This document shows positions 1 to 11,069 of a stretch of DNA of 64,000 nucleotides, piece by piece. Source of the stretch: Plecoglossus altivelis (lineage: Eukaryota > Chordata > Actinopteri > Osmeriformes > Plecoglossidae); assembly GCA_036571765.1 (NCBI GenBank), contig BROE01000023.1, forward strand, positions 4,237,490 through 4,301,489, written 5' to 3'. Each line of letters opens with the position of its first letter. Position 1 is the first letter of the stretch. The position numbers were made by a program, and so were the translations under genes. The notes under the pieces were generated by a model. That model made no database searches, was not told the origin of the DNA, and saw only the letters and a list, made by a program, of their open reading frames with translations.

Positions 1-3000
1 ATTCTTCTGTTTCTTAGAGGGTGACTTCAGAGTCAACTGAACAGGCTCAGTATTTCCTGATGCTGTGCCAATTTGAATGGACATCTTGGTCATGTGACTC
101 CTTGGTTTGACCTGTGGTTCCATGGCAGAAGTGAATGTGGGTTCAGAAAGGCCAATCTTAGTCTCAGATGAGGAGGGGATGGGACAGGTTTCTGGTTTGG
201 GTTTGGGCTTGGATTTAGGTTTGGGTTTGGGGAGCAACCCTGTTGGTATGGCCTCTGCCTGATTCCTGACAGGTTTTGGCATCTCAAAATATGGGACCTG
301 GGGGGCAGTGGGTGCTCTGGGGCTAAAGGGCAGGAGAGAGGTCATGCTCTCAGGTCTGAGGGACAAACAGATCAAGGTCAGAGTTCAGGGATGGAGACTT
401 ATAGCTCTATAGCAATAATAAAGTCAAAAGCAAGCTTTAACTGCCAAGTCTGATTTAAACAATACAGTCTACGAGCCATGACATGATGCTCATGCATTTC
501 AACACAAGTATCACCAAGTTTCTACTAAAGCTAGCACGGTGCCCAAAACATCCTCAATGTAAGAAAATCCCAAGGCAAAAAGCAAGCAGTGACATTGTCA
601 CATCTTGCAACATGACTTCAGCTACAGGAAACTTGCTACACAACAGGAAATAAGCAACATTCAGGGAGTTTCCAAAAGGGTGCATTAAATAGAAACGCAA
701 TATGTCAACAGCTGTGCAACACAATTGTCTTAATATAGTTCATGATAGTGTATCTGAAGACTAAATGCCACAACAAAAGCAAATATTTACATTTAATAAA
801 TTTATCTGACACTTTTTTCCACAACAACGCAACAACAAACCAATAGTATCCATAAATAAACAGATCTATTCCCCCTTTGTTTTCTCATGTTGTCCTCAAG
901 TCCATAATGACATAAAACTCATCAAGTCCACATTTTGTTTTAATATTATGTTTTTAATGAGGTTATATTAACATTGTAGAGATTTCAAATGTGATACAGG
1001 TCACATTGTTTACAAACTTGTTAGTGCTTGTACGAACCAGTCCATGCTAGCCATTGTTAGTAAAATGAGATGCTTAGGTTAAATCCACACCAGCTATTCC
1101 AAGCAATTTGACATGATTCCTCTAAACGCACTCATACATCAGTGTATCAAAAAATAGTTCTTTATAACAAGAATAGTCAAAAACAGCATTTGGACACTGT
1201 ATAGATGTTTGAAATATAAAGATGATATAGAGAAAATCCACAACCACTGTGGATAGCTGGCTGCTATCACCTACCGGTGAGCTCAAGATTAGGTTTAGAG
1301 GAATTATGACCATGGATACAGTGTTTAATCACATCAAACATCAGTGTTTACATCGATACACTCACCCTGTAGTTCCCCTGACAACCTCCAATCCAAACGC
1401 TTGGGGAGCCTCCCGCCTTTTTTCATAGGGCCTGGCCAAGGGCGTCTTGTCTGGGTCTGGCCTATTACCAGTGTTATTGACAATTCCTGTGGTTAGGAGT
1501 TCTGAGGTCAGTGGTGGGAAATAATCCAGAGGAGTTTCTCCCCTCTCTCAGAATAATAATGAGGACACCTTTGTCTACTGTGGTTGAACTGAGTTGTACT
1601 CACCAGTAGGTGGAACACTTGGGTACTCCTCTTCAGCCAGTGTACTGAGCTGTCTGTGGACATCTGAAAGACCAAACACGTGACTGGATGAGTGACCTTC
1701 AACAAATGCTGGTTTTGACGTTCAATCCGCTGGAACAACCAGCAACCTCTTCGATTAGTAAAGCTATCTGGAGCCACAGGTTACATGTGAACTCTTTATA
1801 TGTCACTTGAGGTCTAGTACCTGAGTCAGGCTCATGGGGGGGAGCAGTGACAGGTTCCTGGGGGGTTATGGGGGATTGAGTCTGATCAGGGGGAGCACAG
1901 AACACAGGAGCAGCAGAGAAGGAGAGTGAGGAGGGGGGGCAGGGTCCAGATGAAGAGGTCACTTGGGACCTTCTGATGTTGGAGCGGGCCTCACTAGGGA
2001 CAGCTCGGAGCCTCCACTCAGGAGTTTGACCAGCAGGAAGGAAGGCTAGGAGGATGTGAAGGGAAGAGAGCAGGACATAGGAAGATGGAAGGGGGTGTAA
2101 GAGATGAAGAAAAGGAAGAGATGGACGATGTAGAGTATAAATGGAGGGCTGGGTCGTTTTGATAAGAATATCAGTCACCTGGTTAAAAACTGGGTGTTTA
2201 GAATTGTTAGACAAGCATTCTTACGTTGCTTACGTTTAGGGGTGCAAAGTTTAGTGTTGAGCTCAGTACCTGACTGGGAGACATGGGGCGGGACAGGACC
2301 TGCAGCACATTGCACAACACCGACAGCAACAGGGGGAGATCCGGAGGGGGGGTCACAATATTGGACAGGCGGGGGGAGAAGGGAGGGCACAGGGTCCAGG
2401 GAGGACACGGAGGATGAGGAAAGAGTGGTGGTAGATGAGGAGGAAGATGCAGGAAGGGAGAGAATGAAAGACACAGATTCAGAGGTTGAAGCAGGTACGG
2501 ATGCACAAACAGGGGTCTGAGCACCAGATGGAGAAGGGACAGGCGTAGAGGAGGAGGAGGAGGAGGGGGAAAGTGATGGGGATGACAGGGTGCAGTAAGG
2601 ACGTTCAGCGGATGAGCTAGAGATACACTGAGGAACGGATGCAGGATGAGAAGAGGAGGGTGTGAGAAGGAGAGATAGAGACGTAGAGGCTGAAGGCACA
2701 GCTGGGGCACACTGAGAAGAGGCAGAATTACATGATGTCTCAATGCACAGTTTTTTCTGAAGGGGGGCATTATCCATGGAGTCATGGGGGGAGGTGCGCA
2801 GGGATTTAGGGGAGAGAGCAGGTGGGGATAAGGGGGCCTGGGTTTGAGGTGATCTCCATTCAATCTGCCAGGGTACTAGGAGAAGAAGGGACACGTGAAA
2901 TGGAGAGATGGGAAGAATGAGAAGGGGCGGATGGGAATGAAGTAAAACAGTATAGGGTGAAGGTGAAAAAGAGAGGGTAAAGGAGAGGAAGAGAGGAGTG

Positions 3001-6000
3001 ACATGGGGTTGTGAGCAGTAGAAGGGAGGTGATTGAGATTGGAAAAGAGAGAGGAAAAGAAAACAGAAAACAATCAATGGCAAAGCCTTGATTTGCATCA
3101 GAGAAAAGTAGAATAGGCAGAAGGGACCTGCTAAAATGACATGTATTGACAGTAGTCCCATTCACAATCATGTGATCTACAGCTCGTTTATGAATGTAGA
3201 CCCTGAGACGGTATAAACGACAGATTCTGTACACAGCTGCATCCAACTATCCATCCAGAGCATTTATAATGAACTGGAGAAACTCCAAAGTCTTTAGCCA
3301 ATGGCCTACGCAGTACCTGTGTCAGGGGCAGAGGGCAGACTGGTAGGCCTGGTGAGGGCAGAGCCAGGCTCGGCCAGAGAGGTGAGGTATGCTTTAGGGG
3401 TAGAACCAGGCTCCGCCAATGAGGTGAGGTATGCTTTGGGCCGGCGGTGCACAGGGGGGGGCTGAACGCCGGGAGGGGAGGAGCCGGCAGAGGAGGGAAG
3501 GGTGGAGAAGCAAGGGAAACTCTGAGGTCGCCAGGCGCTGGAGCGAGCAGTCGCATAGGTAGCTGAGAGAGGCGGAAGAGGGGGATGAAGGAGGGCAATG
3601 AGAGGTGGAGAAGACAGAATGACAGAGAAACAGATGAGGTTGATGCTGTGTTCCACAGTCAGTGGCTCTGGATCCTTTGTGTCTCCAGTGTTTAAACACA
3701 CTACCTGTCTGTGGGATGTCAGAGAAAGAGGGAGGGCGGAGGGGTGCTGAGGAGGGGGAGGAGGAGAGAGGAGAGGACGACAGCCTGGTCAGGGAGCCAG
3801 AGAGGGAGGACGGTGGAGTGAAGGTGGGGAGCACACAGACCGTCTGACCCTCGTCTAGACGCGCCGAGTCGGAGGCTGGGTCGCTACGGTGACCCTGAGC
3901 CTTCCGGGGAACAGAGATGGGCACTGAGAGGAAAGAAGAGAGCAGAGGATGGAAGGAGGGATGGATGGAAGGAAGGAAGGAGAAAGGGAAAGCAGAGTGA
4001 ACTTACAGCAGCAAGAAACAATCAGGATGTAGTTGGACAAACGCCAAAAACAATCAAATATGTCGCCACTCTGATTTACTGTGAGCTAGGATGGTTGCTA
4101 AGGAAATGAGGCAACTGCCCCAAGAAACCTTTGTTATAACCTCTAAAGGAGGCTTTTCAGTCACAGCAAAAAATTATTATGCTGGGCTCGTCGCAAGGAG
4201 CATTCTGTCCATTCTTGCTGGGGTTGGCGTGCATCTTATTCCCACTGTGCTCTAAACATATACAAACAGTAGGGGGCGCCTCAGGCTCATTACAAAGACA
4301 ATGGCTAACAGAGCAGTCAGTCTGTTTTATACAAAGTACTCTCAATCTAACAAAGGAGTCAGATCAATCTGTTATCTACAGTGAACTCTAATCTAACAAA
4401 GTCAGATCAGTCTGCTATCTAGGTTGTTATTTGGGATGGTTGATAGAAAATAAGAGAAAAAGAAATCTTCCTTGAAGTTCTAGGGACTAAAGTGAAAGAC
4501 ACCCAAACATTGAAGGGACTAAAGTAAATGAAACTCAAACATTGAGGGTCCAGGTGAGACAGGTTTTCAAGCGGTCCTCAACGTTTGTTTTAAACCTTGA
4601 ATCAATACTGTGAAGTCGATCTCACAGTGACTCCCAGTTGAGTCTATCTTTGATCAGCCAGTCAGTCCAGTACCTGTGCCAGCAGTGGGCTGGAAGATTT
4701 TAGGCAGAGCGGGTGGGTGGGCGCGGGTGAAGGCGGGCACTGTGTAGGCATAGGCGGAAGGACGGGCTGGCTGGGTGCCGCCTGCAGGGCCGGCGGGGCG
4801 GGGCCGGATAGGGGGACCAGGTGGAGCAGAGGGGTCGAGGGGGACAGGCAGGGGGGGGCGGGAGAGGAGAGAGATGGGTGGCACACCCGAGCTACACTCC
4901 ATCTCTGTGACAGATGAGTGAGGGATGAGAGAGGAGGAGGGGATGGGGGATGAGTGAGGGACGTGAGAGGGGAGGAGAGGATGGAGAAAAGAAAGGAAGA
5001 AAATAAGGAAGAAAGCAGAACATCGTAGCAGAAGGAAGAGGAAGGTAGAATAGTGAACAAGAGAAAGTCGGAAGATAAAAGGAGAAAAGAATGAAAGGAT
5101 ATGAGGAATGGAGATTGATAGCACTCAGATACTCACTGCAGACAAAGTCAATGAGAACAATCCGACTGTCCGTTGTGTACAGATGAAGCTGTCCAATCTT
5201 TTTCGTTCTAACTTGTATTTAAACTGATTGACCTATTTTGAGCATATGTTTGGAGAGACACTAATCTAATATGTCTTGGATCTTTCAAAATACTTATTTT
5301 CCTTTGATCTGTAGAGAGTATCTGATCAAAGAATTAGGGAGCTATGTGACAGTATACCATTATTTGAAACCTCTTGAGCTCAATATTCATCAGCTTTAGT
5401 GAATATAATTCATCGAACAAACCCAAATAAATGAATAATGGTTTGGTAGTCAATATTCACAAAACTGACCCATGAATATCATCATTTCAAATAAATGGCT
5501 TTGCCCGCCATTGAAGAAGATAAGCAAGAAGGAAAGATGGAGTTATTCAGTTTACCTGAGAAACCTGAGTCAAACACAGGTCTCCATGCCTGGTCGTGTA
5601 TCCTTCTTGTTGGAGGAACTGGACCTTTCAGAGAGAAGAAAGGAGCGAGAAAGAAGTATTACACACAGATATAATTATCCATAAAACCGGAAGTAAGCAG
5701 AGCAAAAAGAGAAGCGGCCCACAAGGGGATTCAGTTCAGGGTTCGAATGAATTAAAAGTGAAGCCATTTCCGATTCCTTTTAGAGAGAGACTGGAGTGGG
5801 AGGGAACCACTGTGATGTATTGCACAATCTTTTGAAACCTCCAACATCTAAAATAGCTTGTCATCTGTAAACAGATCCAGTGACAGTTGTTTACCTGTTA
5901 CTGTGTATCACCATGGGAGCGTTTGTGAGTGCTTTGGAACCTATTCAACTGCCTTAGAATCACCTTCAAATGTGCAGACCACCATTGTAGCTTATACTAG

Positions 6001-9000
6001 CTTGCATGGTTGGAAGGAACTATCTATCCTGATAATGTCACATGACTTTGCTCAGTTCTGACTGTGAATGATGTCACAGTAAGACCACAGAGCTTCAGCT
6101 ACCTTGTCCAGTGCTTCCTCTCCTCTCCTCCTCCTCGTCACTATCATTGAAATCGTCCAGATTTCCGATGTCACTCTGCTTCAGGCTCATCAGACTGGCC
6201 AGGCTCTGCATGTCCTCATCCCTGGCAGACACAGAGAGTCACCAGCGCGTCCACCACTGTGGACGTGGAGGGATGCCAGGTGGTTTGAAATGAGCACTTA
6301 CGTGGCTTTGCCCTCTTTGAGGAAGACGCAGGAGATGGTCAGTTTGAGCGTGGCCTCCACCACCTTCACTGACAGGGGCTTGAACTGCAGCGTCATGTCG
6401 TACTGGACGGGAGTGGCGCTGGCGAACTTCTTCATGTTGACGTCAGCAGATGCCAGGACCTTCCTGTGACCTTTTGTCTCCTGCGGGAGATAGAAAGGTT
6501 ACCTCAGATCATGTGAGGTGTCTCATGTGAATTCTTTTCAAACCAAAAGGGTACTTGGAAAATTCCGCATGTTTCGTTCACTCCTAATAACATTTGAAGA
6601 AGAATACACTCAAAGTGAAACTTGTCACTGGTCATCCGCGTAACCGAACATACAGAAAAGGTTCAAACATCTGACACTGGTGTCAGCATCTCTCCCAAAC
6701 TCACACTCTCAATCACGAATGTCCAATCCTTGTCCTCAAATTCCTCTGCAGCTGGTTCCTGGCAGATCAGATTTTTTCGAAATGAGACACCGCTTTGTCT
6801 TTTTGTTCACTCAACTGAAACAAGTCAAGGGTCCAGCCTAGAGGGGAAGTGGTGTGCTCCTACCTTGAAGAGGGTGACGGTGATGTCCAGGCTCTCAGGG
6901 GCCTGCCACACCACCATCCCCCTGTAAGGGTTCTTGATTCCTGGCTGCCACCCATGGAGCTGAGGAACAGACCAATGCCAACAACCCTTTATTTGATTGA
7001 ATGTGAAAGTGCACACACACATGCGTGTGCAGAGAGCAGCAGAACACACACACACATGTGCACAGAGCAGCAGAACACACACACACACACACACCAGTCT
7101 TTCCCGTTCCTGCCTTGTTTTTCAGTGGAGGGTAGAAAGGCTTGAGAGAGCGTTGACAGTTCAATACCCCTCAAAGTGTTAATACAGAACAATGATGGCT
7201 ATGATGAAGAGAAGGAAGACAGACAGGGGACGTGTGTGAAGAAGGAAGGAGGGAAAAGGATTTGCGGTGGGAGAAGAAGTCCAGGGTGAGGGACCACAAG
7301 CCGAGCTAGGCAGGCAAGCTGGCTGGCTGGCTGGAGGAAACATTTAACTTTCAATAAACCCCTGAACTCAGTAAAGCCATTCCCATCATACCTTGGAGCA
7401 GTGGCGCCTGTTCCTCCTGGTCCAAACCACCCTCAGTTTGTCTGGTTGCCTGAGATGGAATTGAAAAACACTTATGTGTTCACAATGATCTGGTATATGT
7501 TGTTGTCATTGTCGCTGTTGAACCACCATGTGTTGCAAAGGCACAAACACACATATGTGCACATGAAACACACATATATATGTACAGTATTTCTCCAAGA
7601 AACCCAGGGTAATGTACACTTAAAAACACGAGCCTCTAAGATATTCATACTACATGGAAACTGCTGCAGTCCTGACAAGGCAGACTGCTAGAGTATCCCA
7701 TTTCTTCAGGGCATGACACGCATGACATACTGGGGGATCGTATGGATAAACATGTGCCACGGTTTCATCTATAGGTGCAATTACATTCCCATGACAGATT
7801 TTTCTTTTTGCAACATTTGATGTTTGAGGTTCCCATACTTAAGTTCCTCACATCACATGTCGGACTCTGTGTAAAAAAGTGTAAACAAACATCTGTCTGC
7901 TACATAAACACAGTAGTTATGAGAGGCTTAATCCGAGAGAGGTGCATCTTGTGACTCCACACACGCACACACACACACACACACACACGCGCGCACACAT
8001 ACAGGGATAAAGAATTTGCCTGTGGAGTAAAAACATAAACAATCTTGTGTTTGTGTGTTTTTCCTGTTCCTCCGTTCTAATGTGTAGTATAACAGTCCAT
8101 TCCCCTGCTCTGTGTGTCCGTGCGCCTCTCCATCATGTCAAATAACCATCCAAGCTGCTGCTTGCTTGAGACACTTGGGCTGGAGCACATTTTTTTTCTT
8201 GGTTTTGAGTCGTCAGGGCTTGATTCATGTAGGGCGTGGCCCTAGCAACAAACAACAGTATACTACAATTGAGGACATGCTTGTTACCTGCACCCCAAGA
8301 AGGTGGTTGCTAGCCAAACGTTTTCTGTTCTTATCAAGACCACCTCAAAAAGGGTTGGTCAAGTGCTGTTTAGTCATAATTGCTGTTTCTAAACCACACA
8401 ACAAAGTCACTCCCGCAGGCTTGCCCTGTAAGATGTGCTTTCAGGCCAGTAAAACCAGACGATGACAGCCTCTCATGTTTATCTAATACACTTCAAGGAG
8501 ATATTGTATTGTTGTGTTTCCAGCACATGGGCTCTGCATGCTTACGAGGCTGACTAAGTAGGAGCAGGACAGGGAGAGGGCTGTGGTAACATTGGGACAG
8601 GGAGAGGGCTGTGGTAACATTGGGACAGGGAGAGGGCTGTGGTAACATTGGGACAGGGAGAGGGCTGTGGTAACACTGGGACAGGGAGAGGGCTGTGGTA
8701 ACACTGGGACAGGGAGAGGGCTGTGGTAACACTGGGACAGGGGCTCTGGATCATGTTGCATGCCAGTTATAGCAGCTGCCTGGATTGGAGGGAAAGGGCA
8801 TTCGCTGAAAGTGTGTGTAGGGGGGGGACTTGGAGACTGGTGGAGACGGAGAGGTGGGGGGGCTGGGTTTACAAAAATAAACCTGTTGAATGCTTAGGTA
8901 ACTTGTGATACACCTACCACCCTCCATGCTGTGGGCCTAAATGTCACAAAATGAAAGTAGTTTCATTCTTATCCACGCCGTTCAGTCTAATCCCATGTTA

Positions 9001-11069
9001 TGTGTTGCTTTGCTAACTTGCCCAGGTTGGGATGCAGGCTAACTGTAGGCTAACGATGTGAGCATTATGAATGACACTGGGTTAGCCCTAGGGATGTGTC
9101 ACTGGCCCATACTGCCTATAGGTCTGAGTAGTGCCAGTCAAGAACAGGGCATTCTCAAGCCCATCATGTGGACAGCACTTTGTGCTTCAGCACTGGTGAA
9201 ACACACACATGCTTCAAGTTTGAATAAGGCATTTCTAAGTGATCCACATTTTATACATTCTTACTGACTGAACCAGGACAGCCTGATGCTGTCCACTGTG
9301 TTTCTCTCTCATCACCACAGTCTGTTGTATGAGTCTGCCCTAGAACGGTTCGATAACTATGACTAGCTTATATCCATCTTGATTTACTTGCAAACTTAAC
9401 ACCAAACAGATGTTTTTTGGTCTTTTGTGTTTGTGAACTGTGGCTAAGAGACGCCTAAGAACCACAAGCAGCTCCACCAGGAAACATACTTGTTGATACA
9501 CTATCACAGGTAACACTAACATTACGCCATAACACAGCCTATTCATCCAGCAGATGGAATGCAGGCCTGTGAATGCAGGCTGGGCGCCATCAAGGATGAC
9601 TGAATCACACATTTGCAAGGAAAAAAAGCCCTACATTACATTCAGAGTGACTTATATCCTCAATGAGACAATGTTATAAACCACATCAGCTCCCGGTGTT
9701 TTATTATACATTAATACAAACCAGGAATTCGAAAACGTGTTAAGGCTAGCAAAACTAGTTCCTCGACTATCAGGAAGCATAGATAAGCTCAGCTAGCCTG
9801 TGAGTCTGGGCTGGGAGCTAGTTGGAGGCCTATGCTAAGAGGACTGGGAGTAACGCTAATGCAATTACTGCTCCTCCAACTAGCCATCACCCACAGTTAG
9901 ACTGAGCACCGCAGACTTCAGCCAACTGTATGCATACCCTGCCTGCATGAGGTCTAACCCTAGAAACTCAATGCTGGAGTTGGTCTGTCTGACAGTGTGT
10001 GTCCGTTCCCTTGAATACACTCGCATGTGAGTCAGTGGTCATATGCAAGACTTCATCCGACTCAGTGATTTAATCAGCGCATTAAGGCATCCGGACACTG
10101 CACTCTCAGTTTGGCTGTACAATACATGACTAATCACATGCCTCATCAAATGAACCTCCATGTTAGCTCGAGAGATGTTCATCTCTTTACTTAGGCTCCA
10201 GAAACGCATGAAAGCTAAGCACTGATTGGAACCCTTATGAACTGCTCAGGCTACAACATTACTTCCTATCTGTTGATATTGTAATGATACTAAGGTGTGT
10301 AGGTTTGTCTTCATGTGGGGTGGGTGGGACAGCTTTTTGATAAATAAGGATGTGACTTAGATTGGAAATAACATGGCACCAACACTAACTTGGACAAAAC
10401 TAAGTATGTCACGACATGAAAATAGCTGTTGCTCATTTGGGTGATATATTCATAGGAACTTTGTGTAACATGGCAAGTGGCTAAATGCTGTATACATGTG
10501 CCACAATGATTGTACTAAAGATAGGGACTTCATCGTCCAGACACCTGCTCCAAGCATTAAACAATGTTGACACCTCACAAATGTCTCGCTAGCAAAGAAA
10601 AGGTCTCCGAGTCCCTCGGATTTTTCTGCAGCCTGGCGATAAGTAGGATGGGAACATGCGATAGAGTATATAGCCGGTAAATGCGGAAGTGGGCACATAC
10701 AAGAGCGGCACGCCTTCATTAAAATCGATAGGTCACTGTGATATTACACTATCATAAATTACGGAGAATAATGTCGCTAGCTACTTACGTTTCAGAGGTA
10801 AAACGAGGCAAATATCCCATAAGAAAACTATCGACTAAAACCTGTTAATTATTTTTTCCAAATACGAAACTAAAACGGAGTTTTATTCAAACTCAAAAAG
10901 ATATACTCACCATTACAGCATTGTTTTTTTAACATGTTGATAGACTGAGGAGTCCGTATTCTTACCATTTATTCGTGCATTCTATCATCAGCTCTTGAAA
11001 GGACGCCGCAAACTGGAACTTCGAGGCTTTCTTGCCGACGCGTTGTAGTCTCTTCCAAACCGAAGTCAT
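1..11069 (-). CDS. ehbp1l1: EH domain-binding protein 1-like 1 (5' part, 15 exons, runs off the left edge)
   Basis: Cytosolic adaptor of the EHBP1 family, which links membranes, Rab8/10-type GTPases and EHD proteins in endosomal and apical traffic. Exons, minus strand: 10966-11069, 7392-7449, 6864-6959, 6705-6758, 6302-6480, 6103-6221, 5556-5624, 4674-4904, 3705-3923, 3317-3562, 2270-2875, 1821-2045, 1604-1663, 1366-1486 and <1-355, giving 914 in-frame codons here. Residues 1 to about 163 form the N-terminal C2-type domain (start MTSVWKRLQRVGKKASKFQF; later GWQPGIKNPYRG). The family signature DEDMQSLASLMSLKQ follows at about 165. After that comes a Pro/Ser-rich linker; the last exon is Lys/Pro-rich and continues out of the window, where the CH and C-terminal bMERB domains should be. 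EHBP1 itself is the alternative, but the adjacent kcnk7 and the low-complexity linker favour EHBP1L1. Exons 1-6 are secure; individual linker exons could be alternatively spliced. Confidence 0.88.
356..1365. other. ehbp1l1 intron 14, nothing recognised
   Basis: AT-rich intron of about 1 kb between the penultimate and last visible ehbp1l1 exons. Open frames here are short and lack splice context. No repeat family, RNA gene or conserved-looking block was seen. Confidence 0.6.
2270..2875 (-). CDS. ehbp1l1: ehbp1l1 large serine/proline-rich linker exon
   Basis: Exon 11 of ehbp1l1, 606 nt, phase 1 at both ends. The acceptor CTCCTAG at 2876 follows a long pyrimidine tract, and the donor is CAG|GTACTG. 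A nearer-looking acceptor (CTGGCAG, ending at 2860) would break the frame, so the upstream AG was chosen. The product is dominated by Ser, Pro, Thr and Val with runs of six or more Ser, and is presumably disordered. Confidence 0.65.
3317..3562 (-). CDS. ehbp1l1: ehbp1l1 linker exon with 14-residue tandem duplication
   Basis: Exon 10 of ehbp1l1, 246 nt, phase 1 at both ends. It encodes a Pro/Ser-rich stretch in which KAYLTSLAEPGS occurs twice in direct succession (42-nt period, near 3345-3430). The donor is CAG|GTACTG. No domain is recognisable; it is inferred to be disordered linker. Confidence 0.7.
7010..7097. repeat. CA-rich compound repeat with duplicated spacer
   Basis: Two CA tracts, each preceded by a near-identical segment containing GCAGAG(A/C)AGCAGAACAC, so a spacer-plus-CA unit appears duplicated. 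It lies in the ehbp1l1 intron just before exon 3. Confidence 0.85.
7450..10965. other. ehbp1l1 intron 1
   Basis: Intron of 3.5 kb after the first coding exon. It holds a CA microsatellite with CGCG interruptions (about 7957-8000) and the 28-bp minisatellite at 8568-8740. The rest is unique sequence with no supported gene. Its 3' splice site (CTCAG at 7450) and 5' splice site (GTAAG at 10965) fit consensus. Confidence 0.6.
8568..8740. repeat. 28-bp minisatellite, six full copies
   Basis: Six complete tandem copies begin at 8568, 8596, 8624, 8652, 8680 and 8708, followed by a partial copy at 8736. The unit starts GACAGGGAGAGGGCTGTGG. The first three copies end in ATTGG and the last three in ACTGG, so variants are in two blocks. 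It lies inside ehbp1l1 intron 1 and produces spurious Pro/Leu/Ser open frames. Confidence 0.95.

Noticed and set aside
2194..2520. Plus-strand open frame with Glu/Gly-rich product opposite ehbp1l1
   Set aside because: It is the antisense shadow of the Ser/Pro-rich exon 11; no splice or promoter context.
2860..2875. Alternative ehbp1l1 exon 11 acceptor at CTGGCAG
   Set aside because: From phase 1 it creates an immediate TGA; the upstream CTCCTAG acceptor keeps the frame.
5120..5215. Strong donor GTGAGT at about 5135 hinting at another ehbp1l1 exon
   Set aside because: All acceptors tried upstream give a stop codon in the required phase 1 frame.
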